Below, one piece after another: positions 1 to 7,813 of a stretch of DNA of 64,000 nt (the first letter of the stretch is position 1; each line of letters begins with the position of its first letter). Below the pieces are notes generated by a model. It did no database searches and was not told the DNA's origin. It worked only from the letters and a program-made list of their open reading frames with translations. Both the position numbers and the translations under genes were made by a program. Location of the stretch: the NCBI RefSeq assembly GCF_019969685.1, contig NZ_JAHXYZ010000002.1, forward strand, positions 1,544,273-1,608,272, in the 5' to 3' direction. This DNA is from Microbacterium sp. EST19A (GTDB taxonomy: Bacteria > Actinomycetota > Actinomycetes > Actinomycetales > Microbacteriaceae).

Positions 1-1028
1 AACGCGGTCCGGGCCGCATGCTCGGAGAAGACCCCGGCGGGATTCAGCTGCAGCGCCCAGACGGTGCCGTCGTGCGTCGTGTCGGACGTGAGATCCCTGC
101 GCTCGAGCTCGTGGATCGGGTCGACGTTCGCGGCGACGGGCGCGACCTGCACGACGTCGAGGCTGTCGCCGATCGCGGCGAGCGGGTCATCGCCGGTCGG
201 CACCAGATCGATGCGGGCGATCTTCGGCGTCACGAGGCCCCGGTATCCGGTGTTCGGCACGAGGCGCACGCTCTGACCCGCCTCGTCGACGCTGACCTCA
301 TCCACCTGGAACGGCCCGCTGGAAAGCAGCAGGTCGGCGGGGATCTTCCCGTCCTCCGGAAGAGCGAAGCCCTCGTTCCACACCTCGGCGATCGCCGCGA
401 GGGCCTCGGCGTCGTCATCCTGGATGGCACGGATGACGGCCTGCTTCGCCTCCATGGCGTCGTCGGTGCCGAACGCGCGCTGTCCGACGACATGCGCCGG
501 CACGGGCACGGTCACGGCCGACTGCCAGTCGATGTCCGGCTGAGCGAAGGTCACCGCGATCGAACGGGCGAACTCGTCGATGGCCGGCACCTCGATGTCG
601 GCATCCGCCTGCCCTTCCTCCGCCCCCGCGTCCGCCTCATCATCCGTCCTGAAGTAGCCCGCTGCGCCCGCCCAGCCGAGCAGCAGATCGGCCGCATCGA
701 GCGGGATGCCGTCGGACCACGCCGGTTCCGCGAGGTCGTAGGTCACCGTGAAGGGCTCGTCCGAGGAGATCTTCACGGTGCCGAAACCCTCGTCGGGCAC
801 GAACTCGCCGTCGACGACGTCTCCGAAGCGGCCGCGCGTCGTCGCGGCGATGTCGAGATTCCCCGCCGTGGGGGATGCCGCCGCGTTCGCCGAGGTGAAC
901 TCCTGCGTCCACCCCACGGCGATCTTCGAACCGGGCACGACGCTGGCCGGCAGCGCAGGGGTGCAGGCCGCCAGGCCCGCCACGACCGCGACCGCGAGGG
1001 CGGCCGCTCCCAGGCGGCGGCGTCTCAT
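1..1028 (-). CDS. ABC transporter substrate-binding lipoprotein, family 5 (partial, 3' end outside window)
   Basis: The frame opens with ATG at 1028 and runs off the left edge, giving about 342 residues of what is normally a 500-550 residue protein. The first 22 residues form a lipoprotein signal (RRRRLGAAALAVAVVAGLAAC) with the lipobox LAAC, so Cys22 should be lipidated and the protein held on the outer face of the membrane. The block WSDGIPLDAADLLLGW is the typical substrate-binding protein family 5 signature, which usually reads WSDGxPxTAxD. Family members bind oligopeptides or similar ligands and pass them to an ABC permease. The permease is not visible here. It starts 10 bases after the small gene upstream with no strong ribosome site, so it may be co-transcribed. 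The ligand cannot be told from this part. Confidence 0.85.
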   Translation of the reverse strand, partial: MRRRRLGAAALAVAVVAGLAACTPALPASVVPGSKIAVGWTQEFTSANAAASPTAGNLDIAATTRGRFGDVVDGEFVPDEGFGTVKISSDEPFTVTYDLAEPAWSDGIPLDAADLLLGWAGAAGYFRTDDEADAGAEEGQADADIEVPAIDEFARSIAVTFAQPDIDWQSAVTVPVPAHVVGQRAFGTDDAMEAKQAVIRAIQDDDAEALAAIAEVWNEGFALPEDGKIPADLLLSSGPFQVDEVSVDEAGQSVRLVPNTGYRGLVTPKIARIDLVPTGDDPLAAIGDSLDVVQVAPVAANVDPIHELERRDLTSDTTHDGTVWALQLNPAGVFSEHAARTA

Positions 1029-1038
1029 GACGTCGCCG

Positions 1039-1260
1039 TCATACGAGGTCGTTGCCCTCGTCGCCTTCGGCCATCTCGCGGAAGGGCTGGCTCTCTTCGC
1101 TCTCGAGCCACGCGCGCGCGTGCTCCAGCAGGACGGCCGGGGAGTCCTCCGCCTCTGCGGCGGTGGCGAACGGCCCGATCGTGTCTTCCGACGGGCGCTC
1201 GTCCGCGCGCTCCACCGACTGGGTCGACAGGTTGTACCAGTAGCTCTGTGCGCCGCTCAT
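1039..1260 (-). CDS. Small conserved actinobacterial protein (SPOR-like / mis-named methionine aminopeptidase family)
   Basis: A 73-residue acidic soluble protein. It begins with the pattern YWYNLSTQSVE and contains IGPFATAAEAE, the arrangement of a widespread small actinobacterial family that databases label either SPOR domain-containing or, wrongly, methionine aminopeptidase. It has none of the metal ligands of a real aminopeptidase and no signal peptide or membrane segment. I chose ATG at 1260 over the GTG directly before it because a GGGAG stretch lies just upstream of the ATG. Its function is unknown. It is followed after 10 bases by the lipoprotein gene and sits just past the terminator of the WXG100 gene, so it is probably not part of the secretion-like locus. 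Confidence 0.75.
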   Translation of the reverse strand: MSGAQSYWYNLSTQSVERADERPSEDTIGPFATAAEAEDSPAVLLEHARAWLESEESQPFREMAEGDEGNDLV

Positions 1261-1324
1261 CACTCCCGCTCTCCGCTCATGATCCTGAGTCTATTCGCCG
1301 TGTCCGTCATGCCCCGCGCAAAGA

Positions 1325-1368
1325 CAGAGGTCGTGACACCGGTCTTCCGACCGACGCCACGACCTCTG
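1325..1368 (-). terminator. Hairpin terminator after the WXG100 gene
   Basis: Two perfect 11-base arms (CAGAGGTCGTG at 1325-1335 and CACGACCTCTG at 1358-1368) enclose a second hairpin (CGGTC/GACCG with a TTCC loop at 1340-1353). It lies 14 bases past the stop of the WXG100 gene and closes the 29-kb minus-strand locus. On the minus strand it is followed by a short T-containing stretch only, so efficiency is uncertain. Confidence 0.75.
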
Positions 1369-1381
1369 ACAGTGCGAGCTT

Positions 1382-1675
1382 TCAGCCGCCGGCCAGCTCC
1401 GAGTCCTTGTCGCGGATCGAGTCCGCCATGCGGTCGAGCGCCTGAGCCATGTCGTTGACGGCCTCGGCAGCGTCGTCCAGGGAAGCGGTGAGCTCCGAGT
1501 ACGCGGTGGAGTAGGCCTCCGACGCGTTCTCCGTCTTGAACCCGTCCTGCACGAGGTCATCGATGACGCCCTGGAGCTCCTTCAGAGTGTCGGTGACGGT
1601 GCTGCGCCCGTCGCGGAGTCGCGCCGCAGCGCTCTCCATCTCGCTGTACGTTGCTCCAAAATCATGTCCGGCCAT
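1382..1675 (-). CDS. WXG100-type small helical protein with degenerate WXG motif
   Basis: A 97-residue protein predicted to be two long helices joined by a turn, the size and layout of WXG100 proteins secreted by type VII systems. The turn region, where the W-x-G motif normally sits, reads LVQDGFKTENAS: the Gly is kept but the Trp position is Gln. A DGFxTxxAS turn is familiar from one actinobacterial subset of the family. No C-terminal YxxxD/E export signal is obvious; the end is DKDSELAGG. ATG at 1675 is preceded by GGGAGGCGG. It lies 121 bases after the EssC/EccC-like ATPase gene with its own likely promoter, so it can be made at a higher level than the operon. It is the natural substrate or structural partner candidate for that ATPase. 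It is a single copy: no second WXG100 gene is adjacent. Confidence 0.85.
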   Translation of the reverse strand: MAGHDFGATYSEMESAAARLRDGRSTVTDTLKELQGVIDDLVQDGFKTENASEAYSTAYSELTASLDDAAEAVNDMAQALDRMADSIRDKDSELAGG

Positions 1676-1729
1676 GAGAACCGCCTCCCGAATTCTTCGT
1701 CTTCAGGCCTTGTCGACCTCTTTGAGTCG

Positions 1730-1757
1730 AGGTTAGCCAATGATCGTCCGTTGGCAA
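1730..1757 (-). promoter_or_regulatory. Candidate promoter of the WXG100 gene
   Basis: On the minus strand TTGCCA (1757-1752) is followed 16 bases later by TAACCT (1735-1730), a fair sigma-70-type pair. It would give a leader of roughly 45-50 bases before the ATG at 1675. A short dyad at 1775-1788 (TGGCA-N4-TACCC) resembles the sites upstream of the two giant genes. Confidence 0.45.
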
Positions 1758-1796
1758 ACGGGGAGCGGTACCCATGGCACCTCTACCCATGCCGTT

Positions 1797-4700
1797 CTAC
1801 CCCTGCGTCGGCGACTCCGGCACGAACGGGATCTGCATCGTCACGGCACGCCCCGCCTGCACGAAGATGCCTCGACCGACCGGGAAGTCCGAGCGCTTCA
1901 CGCGGCCGAACGGGGTCTTGAAGATCGCCTCGCCGTCGTACGTGTCCGGCTTGAGGACGATGCCCTGCCGGCCCGTCTTCCACTCGCCCAGCACGCCGAT
2001 GCTGCCGCTGGCACGGCTGATCTCCGCCTCGCCGATGAGCAGGTGGTCGCTGTTGTTCATGGCCTGCAGCAGCGCGCGCATCGGACGGTCCGCTGCGCCG
2101 TCGGCGAGGTGGGGCATGTCCTCGATGACGATCATGATGCGACCGCCCACCGATTCCTGCACGACCAGTTCGGCGAGCTCGGTCGCGAGATCCTTCTCGT
2201 CCTCTGGTCGCGTGGCGCTCTTCACCCACGGACGGAAGTCCTTGAGCTCGGAGCGGCGGCTGCCGAAGTGGTACATCCGCACGTTCGGGTCGAACCGCTC
2301 CATGGCCACGACCAGCGCCTTCAGCGTGTTCGTGCGGCCCGACGCCGGCGGACCCGAGATGACGAACGAGCCGATCGGCTCGAAGCCGTGCGGCGCGAGC
2401 GTGTCGTCGGCGACGCCGAACACCGGCGTCCCGTCCACCTGCGCCGGCATCTCGTCGACCTGCACCATGGTCGGCAGCGCGCCGATCTCGGGCAGGTCGC
2501 GGACGCCCTCGGCGCGGAGGCGGTCGCCGAGGGCCGTGAGCGCCTTGGTCTGCTCGACGACGTTCATGGTGCCGCCGAGCACCGCGATCTGCGCCTCGTG
2601 GCCGTCGACCACGGCGCGACCCGGCGCGGACTGCTCGTCGAGGATGTCGCGGGGCGCGCTGAGCAGCATGTACTGGCTCGGATCGCCCATGCGCAGCACG
2701 ACGCGGCGAGAGATGTTCGCCGCCACCGCGCTCGGCACCGCGTTGCCGCGGTCGGCGGTGATGACGGTGTGCACGCCCAGCGTGCGGCCTTCGCCGAGGA
2801 TGCGCATGAAGATGCGGTAGAACGGCCCGCGACCCGGCGCGACCTCCCAGTCCTTCTTGAACTCGGGGTAGTTGTCGATCAGCAGCAAGATGCGCGGCAT
2901 CCGGGCATCGACGAGCTCGCGGTACTCCTGGACCGAGGCGGCGCTGGCGGCCGAGAACGCCGCGGCACGGCGGTCCATTTCCCCGTCGAGAGTGCGGAGA
3001 AGCCGCTGGATGCGCTCGACGTCGGCGCCGTCCACGACCGAACCGACGTGCGGAAGCGCATTGAGGGCACCGAGTGCACCCGTGGCGAAGTCGAGGCAGT
3101 ACACCTGCACGCGGCCGAGATCCGGTCGCATGCCGGCGGCCGTGCCGATCGTCTTCAGGAGCGTGGACTTGCCCGATCCGGAGGTGCCGTAGATGACGAG
3201 CGAGCCGTCGCGGTCGGGCACGAACACCGCCGCCTGCTGCTGCTGCTTCTCCGGCACGTCCACCATGGCGATGGGGATGCGCGTGTCGCCCTCGTTCGGC
3301 AGGTCGCTGAGATCGACCAGGGGCGACAGATCATCGAGCCATGGTCGACGCGGGAGCATCAGCTGCGCGCGGTCGGCGGCGTTGATGAGCGTCGACACGA
3401 TGCGCTTCTGGTCGTTCGGGCCGAGGTCCTCCTCGTGCGAGTCCGACTCGGGAAGGCGGTCGGGCTCCCATTCGGCTGTCGAACCGAAGCGCAGCTCGGA
3501 CACGCGCACCTCGGCGGCGGCGGAGTCGTCGTCGGTGGTCCAGCCGCCGGCGTACGCCGACTGGAACGGCACCAGCCGGCCGGGTCCGGTCTTCGCGATC
3601 GCGCGGCCGGGGATCGAGGCGGGGAAGGTCGCGGCCACCCCGTCGTCGACGACGTCACGCGAGTCGGACTCGTCGGCCATGCGCAGAGCGATGCGGAGGT
3701 TGGTGTTGGCGCGGAGGTTGTCCTTGATGACACCGGCCGGGCGCTGCGTCGCCATGATCAGGTGGATGCCGAGCGAGCGTCCGCGCTGGGCGATGTCGAC
3801 GACGCCGTCGACGAACTCCGGCATCTCGGATGCCAGGGCGGCGAACTCGTCGATCACGAGGACGAGTGCGGGCGGGCACTCGGGATCCTGGCGCTTCTCG
3901 AGCTCGAGCAGGTCCTTGGCCTTCTTGCGGTTGAGCAGGTGCTCGCGGTGCTGCAGCTCGGCCCGGAGGCTGGTGAGCGCACGGCGCACCAGGTGCGGGC
4001 TCAGGTCGGTGACCAGGCCCACGCAGTGCGGAAGCTCGACGCAGTCCGCGAACGCCGAGCCGCCCTTGTAGTCGACGAACAGGAACGTGACGCGATCAGG
4101 GCTGTGCGCCGCCGCCATGCCGAGCACCCAGGCCTGCAGGAACTCCGACTTGCCGGCGCCGGTCGTGCCGCCGACGAGGGCGTGCGGACCCTGGGTGCGC
4201 AGGTCGAGCGCCATCGCATCGCTCGGCCCCTGGCCGATGATCGCGCGGAGGGTGCCGGCCTTCTTCAGGCGCGGCCTGGGGCTCGGCGACCGGTCGACGA
4301 TCGTGTTGTTCTGACGCCAGCGCTCGATCACGACCTGCGGGTCCTCGGCGATCGCCGGGTCGACCAGCTGCAGGAACATCACCGAGCTCGGGATGTCGGA
4401 GGAGTCGTGCACGCCCGTGCTCGCGTCGACCACCGGCGAGAGTCGGCGCGCGAGCATCTGCATGTACGCGTTCGACACGCCCTCGACGCTCACGTGCTCG
4501 AAGTTCTCGCCGTTGCGGACCAGCCCGACGTGCGCGTCCTCGAGGCCGGCGGTGACGTCGATGTAGCTGCGGCACACGGCGGGGAGCGACTCGACCGTGG
4601 GCGACACGAAGACCGCGTGCACACCGTGGTCCGCGCCGCGCTCCAGCACGTCGGTGAGACGGCCGCGGTCGACGGGGGCGTCGCCGCTCACGAAGACGAC

Positions 4701-6314
4701 GACCGAGATCGGCGGCGTGGCCTTGTGCTCGCCGGCCGCGCGGGAGACGTCGGTGCCGTACTGCAGCGGGTTCCAGTCCTCCTTGAACGGACCGCGGGGC
4801 TCGCCTCCGCCGCCGGCCGCGGCCGCACGCGAGACGTACTCCTCGAGCGTGCTCAGCAGCGCGGCGCCGGTGGGTGCGGAATCGGCGAGCGCCATGTCGC
4901 GGAAGGGACTCCGCTCACTCGAGGTGTGCGGCATCCACTTCAGCCAGTCGAACTCGGGGGTCCAGGCGGAATCCGCGAAGGCGACCGCGACGACGTCGTT
5001 CGGGGCATGCAGGCCGAAGAGCTGCACGGCGATGCCGCGCATCGTGTCGGCGACGGGTCCCTGAGGACCGGCGATGCCGATCGAACCCGCGTCGACGAGC
5101 GTCTCCAGCACGGGCACGTCGTCGACGAACTCGTAGCGCTCGCGCAGCCGGTCGACGCGGTCGATGAACTCGGGGAGCCCGTCGGGCGATTCCGCGGACT
5201 CCTCGATCTTGTTGCGCGCCGGGAGGCGGCAGCTGCCCAGCCGCACGCTGAGGAAGTTCCAGTGCTCCGGCCGCCTCGTCCACAGCAGCGGACCGAGCCG
5301 CATCGCATGGTCGAAGATCTCGGCGACGGGCGGGACCTCCGCGTTGCGCGCGCGCTCCTCCTCGGGCTTGCCCTGGAAGAAGTCCTCCTCCAGCTGCTCG
5401 TACTGCCGCTCGAAGAGCAGGAACTCGTGGTCCTGCCCCTTCCGGCTCTGCGCCGCCTGGTTGATGATGTTGCCGAACGCCATCAGCGGCGTCATCACGA
5501 TCATGAGGAGCGAGCGCGGGTTGCCGTTGAGCGCGTACAGCGCCATGCCCATCAGGATCGGGGCGATCATGATCGGCCAGGGGAAGATGCGACCGATCTT
5601 CTCGGTGGGAAGCCGCGGGATCTTGAACAGCGTGCCCGGGAAGCGCACCTCGACGCGGGGGCTGCGGTTGAACATCAGCCCGCCGCCGCGCTCGATGATC
5701 GGGTCCTCGGTCGCCGAGCCGTCGAACGACCGCGCCAGGCGGAGCACGAGCGTGGTCCCGCCGATCACGAACGGCTCGCCCTCCTCGACGCGCACGCGCT
5801 GCACGGCGACGCCGTCGACCAGCACGCCGTTCGCGGAGTTGAGGTCGACGACCTCGATGTGCGTGCCGACCTCGAGGCGGGCATGGCGCTTCGAGACCAT
5901 CGGGTCGGCGAGCACGACGTCGTTGCCCGCCTCGCGGCCCAGGAACACATGGCCGGCGGTGATCGGGAACTCCTGTCCCGCGAGCGCCCCGGAGGTCGCC
6001 ACGAGCACGCCGACGACGTCGCGCTGTCCGGCGAACGCATAGTCCGGGCCGTAGTTGACGATGGATGCCGCGAAGCCGGAGCCGATCGGCGCCTCGCCGA
6101 TCGGGACGTCGGGCTGCAGCGGCACGAGCCGCTCCCCCGTCGGCGGTGCGACCGCGAGCGTGAGCACGTCGCCTTCGGCGACGGGGATGGAGCGGGTCGG
6201 ATCCGCTTCCGCGACATGGCGCGCCACGTCGCCGGCCGTCGCGGTGGAATCCGTCGTGATCACGATGTCGACGGGGTCGCCCGCCTGGCGGTGCAGCGTC
6301 AGCTTGAGTCTCAT
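1797..6314 (-). CDS. EssC/EccC-like FtsK-SpoIIIE ATPase with N-terminal FHA domain (type VII secretion-like motor)
   Basis: A 1,505-residue membrane-bound ATPase, the same size and order as the EssC/YukBA motors of type VIIb secretion. The order is a beta-rich N-terminal region (1-100), an FHA domain (about 118-190, FLGREAGND ... SKRHARLEV ... NSANGV), two membrane segments (about 245-290), then three FtsK-SpoIIIE domains. ATPase 1 has an intact P-loop (GGTTGAGKS, Lys722) and Walker B (LVLVIDEF). ATPase 2 keeps GTSGSGKS (Lys1049), but its Walker B reads LLLIDN. ATPase 3 is degenerate (GPPASGRT, Arg1327; IVIED). Only the first site therefore looks fully competent, as is known for EccC. It would energise export of WXG100-type substrates and read a phospho-Thr signal through its FHA domain. 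It follows the RDD-FHA gene by 31 bases. None of the usual membrane partners is encoded nearby. Confidence 0.9.
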   Translation of the reverse strand: MRLKLTLHRQAGDPVDIVITTDSTATAGDVARHVAEADPTRSIPVAEGDVLTLAVAPPTGERLVPLQPDVPIGEAPIGSGFAASIVNYGPDYAFAGQRDVVGVLVATSGALAGQEFPITAGHVFLGREAGNDVVLADPMVSKRHARLEVGTHIEVVDLNSANGVLVDGVAVQRVRVEEGEPFVIGGTTLVLRLARSFDGSATEDPIIERGGGLMFNRSPRVEVRFPGTLFKIPRLPTEKIGRIFPWPIMIAPILMGMALYALNGNPRSLLMIVMTPLMAFGNIINQAAQSRKGQDHEFLLFERQYEQLEEDFFQGKPEEERARNAEVPPVAEIFDHAMRLGPLLWTRRPEHWNFLSVRLGSCRLPARNKIEESAESPDGLPEFIDRVDRLRERYEFVDDVPVLETLVDAGSIGIAGPQGPVADTMRGIAVQLFGLHAPNDVVAVAFADSAWTPEFDWLKWMPHTSSERSPFRDMALADSAPTGAALLSTLEEYVSRAAAAGGGGEPRGPFKEDWNPLQYGTDVSRAAGEHKATPPISVVVFVSGDAPVDRGRLTDVLERGADHGVHAVFVSPTVESLPAVCRSYIDVTAGLEDAHVGLVRNGENFEHVSVEGVSNAYMQMLARRLSPVVDASTGVHDSSDIPSSVMFLQLVDPAIAEDPQVVIERWRQNNTIVDRSPSPRPRLKKAGTLRAIIGQGPSDAMALDLRTQGPHALVGGTTGAGKSEFLQAWVLGMAAAHSPDRVTFLFVDYKGGSAFADCVELPHCVGLVTDLSPHLVRRALTSLRAELQHREHLLNRKKAKDLLELEKRQDPECPPALVLVIDEFAALASEMPEFVDGVVDIAQRGRSLGIHLIMATQRPAGVIKDNLRANTNLRIALRMADESDSRDVVDDGVAATFPASIPGRAIAKTGPGRLVPFQSAYAGGWTTDDDSAAAEVRVSELRFGSTAEWEPDRLPESDSHEEDLGPNDQKRIVSTLINAADRAQLMLPRRPWLDDLSPLVDLSDLPNEGDTRIPIAMVDVPEKQQQQAAVFVPDRDGSLVIYGTSGSGKSTLLKTIGTAAGMRPDLGRVQVYCLDFATGALGALNALPHVGSVVDGADVERIQRLLRTLDGEMDRRAAAFSAASAASVQEYRELVDARMPRILLLIDNYPEFKKDWEVAPGRGPFYRIFMRILGEGRTLGVHTVITADRGNAVPSAVAANISRRVVLRMGDPSQYMLLSAPRDILDEQSAPGRAVVDGHEAQIAVLGGTMNVVEQTKALTALGDRLRAEGVRDLPEIGALPTMVQVDEMPAQVDGTPVFGVADDTLAPHGFEPIGSFVISGPPASGRTNTLKALVVAMERFDPNVRMYHFGSRRSELKDFRPWVKSATRPEDEKDLATELAELVVQESVGGRIMIVIEDMPHLADGAADRPMRALLQAMNNSDHLLIGEAEISRASGSIGVLGEWKTGRQGIVLKPDTYDGEAIFKTPFGRVKRSDFPVGRGIFVQAGRAVTMQIPFVPESPTQG

Positions 6315-6345
6315 CCGTGTTCCCCGGTCACCTGTCCATCATCGA

Positions 6346-7812
6346 TCACACTCGGACCACGGCGGCGACGCGGTCGCCGAGCCGGATCATGTCGCCGACG
6401 GTCGTCAGCACGGGCGATCCCGGCACGACGCCGTACTCGGTGCCGCCCCGGATCAGTCCCGACCCGTTCGTCGAGTGACAGTCCGCGATCTCGAGGCCGC
6501 CCTCGACGGGGCGCACCAGCAGGTGCGTCTTGGAGAGGGACCTGCTGTCGTCGGCGAGGGCGATCGCGCGTGCTCCCGAATGCTCTGCCGCGTCGGGATT
6601 GCGCCCGAGCAGCACGGGTTCGGAGATCGGGATGCTCTCGCCCGTGTCGAACCGGAGCCGGAACTGCGCGACGGGCTCGGGCTGCGGGGTGGCGGCGGGA
6701 GCGGGTGCGGGGGCCGCAGGCACGGGCGCGGGAGCGGCGGGAGGCGCGGCGGGCGACTGCACCACGGCGGGCGGAGCGACCGGTACCGGTGCCGGCTCAG
6801 CGAGCGGCTGCGGCGCCTGCGTCGGCGCCGGAGCCGGCTGCGGTGCGGGAGCCGGCTGCGGTGCGGGAGCCGGCTGCGCGACCGGGGCGGGCTGCACCGC
6901 GGGCGCGACGGGCGCGATAGGCGCGGCCGGGAACTCCGGCACGACAGGATGCTCGGGGTCGGCGAGCCGGTATCCCCCGAGCACGGGCTTGCCCGTCTCG
7001 ATGGGCACCTGGTCGTGTGTCGGCGTCGCCAGCGACAGCCCGACCATCGGACGCTCGTTCGCCTCATGGGGCCGAGCGATGCCGAGCACGCCGGCGCTGA
7101 CGCGGTTTCCCGGACGGTACTGCGGTTGCGCCGCGGGATCCACCGGCGTGGCCAGCGAAGGCAGGGCGGAGCGCTCCGGGGTCGGCTCGGCCTTGACGAC
7201 CTTGCGCGCCACGCGCATCCGCTTCTCGTCGTAGGGGTTCAGCCCCTTGCGGACGTCGATGAGCCAGACCTTCGCAGCCTTGTCGTGCAGCCCGCGACCA
7301 CGGCCCTCCGGGTCGAACGTCGGGGAGGCGAGGATGAGGGCAGGACCCAGCACGGGCACCACGCCCGCCACGCCGACGATGAGGAAGCGCAGCAGCACCG
7401 ACCCGACGCCGGGGCGTTCGAGCGTGCGCACGTTCACGCTGCGAAGCCCTGTGACGCCCTTGCCGATGGTCAGCCCCTTGACGCCGTGGAGGATCAGCTG
7501 CACGACGAGGAACACGAGGCTGAGGAGCGTCGAGACGGCGGCCATCACGACGGCGAGCACGAAGTCGGGGTGGTTGAGGAAGCCGTAGGGCGAGATCGCC
7601 CCGGTCGCGAGCTTGAGCAGCAGCGGGATCGCGCCGATCCACAGCGGCAGCTGCAGCACCACCCAGATCGCCCCGTCGATCGTCGCGGCGAGTGCACGGC
7701 GCCCGAACGGCGCGCGCAGCATCCCGAGCGCCGCGGCGTACGCCGGATCAGGGCGCCCTTGAGCGTCGAGTCCTTCGATCGTCGGCTTCTGCTCGTCGAT
7801 TTCCCAGATCAT
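6346..7812 (-). CDS. RDD-family membrane protein with C-terminal FHA domain
   Basis: A 488-residue protein. Residues about 30-190 form an RDD membrane domain with several hydrophobic helices. A long Pro/Ala/Gln linker follows, built partly on an 18-base DNA repeat (GAGCCGGCTGCGGTGCGG, 6831-6878). It ends in an FHA domain at about 405-480, with LLGRNP, SRSLSKTHL and HSTNGS, which would bind a phospho-Thr peptide. The ATG at 7812 lies 1 base after the kinase stop, which fixes the start and implies coupled translation; a longer upstream frame would overlap the kinase. Together with the kinase and the phosphatase it probably relays phosphorylation state to the secretion-like machinery at the membrane. 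A paralogue with the same design is encoded at 11738-13102. Confidence 0.85.
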   Translation of the reverse strand: MIWEIDEQKPTIEGLDAQGRPDPAYAAALGMLRAPFGRRALAATIDGAIWVVLQLPLWIGAIPLLLKLATGAISPYGFLNHPDFVLAVVMAAVSTLLSLVFLVVQLILHGVKGLTIGKGVTGLRSVNVRTLERPGVGSVLLRFLIVGVAGVVPVLGPALILASPTFDPEGRGRGLHDKAAKVWLIDVRKGLNPYDEKRMRVARKVVKAEPTPERSALPSLATPVDPAAQPQYRPGNRVSAGVLGIARPHEANERPMVGLSLATPTHDQVPIETGKPVLGGYRLADPEHPVVPEFPAAPIAPVAPAVQPAPVAQPAPAPQPAPAPQPAPAPTQAPQPLAEPAPVPVAPPAVVQSPAAPPAAPAPVPAAPAPAPAATPQPEPVAQFRLRFDTGESIPISEPVLLGRNPDAAEHSGARAIALADDSRSLSKTHLLVRPVEGGLEIADCHSTNGSGLIRGGTEYGVVPGSPVLTTVGDMIRLGDRVAAVVRV

Positions 7813-7813
7813 G

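Noticed and set aside
1382..6314. A standard ESX (type VIIa) locus
   Set aside because: No EccB, EccD, EccE, EspG or mycosin genes are present, and the ATPase is one EssC-like chain with an FHA domain.
6831..6878. CRISPR-like or regulatory repeat array
   Set aside because: It is an 18-base coding repeat that makes a Pro/Ala/Gln linker in the RDD-FHA protein.
1740..6920. A 1,726-codon open frame on the plus strand opposite the ATPase gene
   Set aside because: It is an antisense shadow: Arg/His/Asp/Val-rich, no domains, no ribosome site, and the minus strand holds clear EssC/EccC and FHA motifs.
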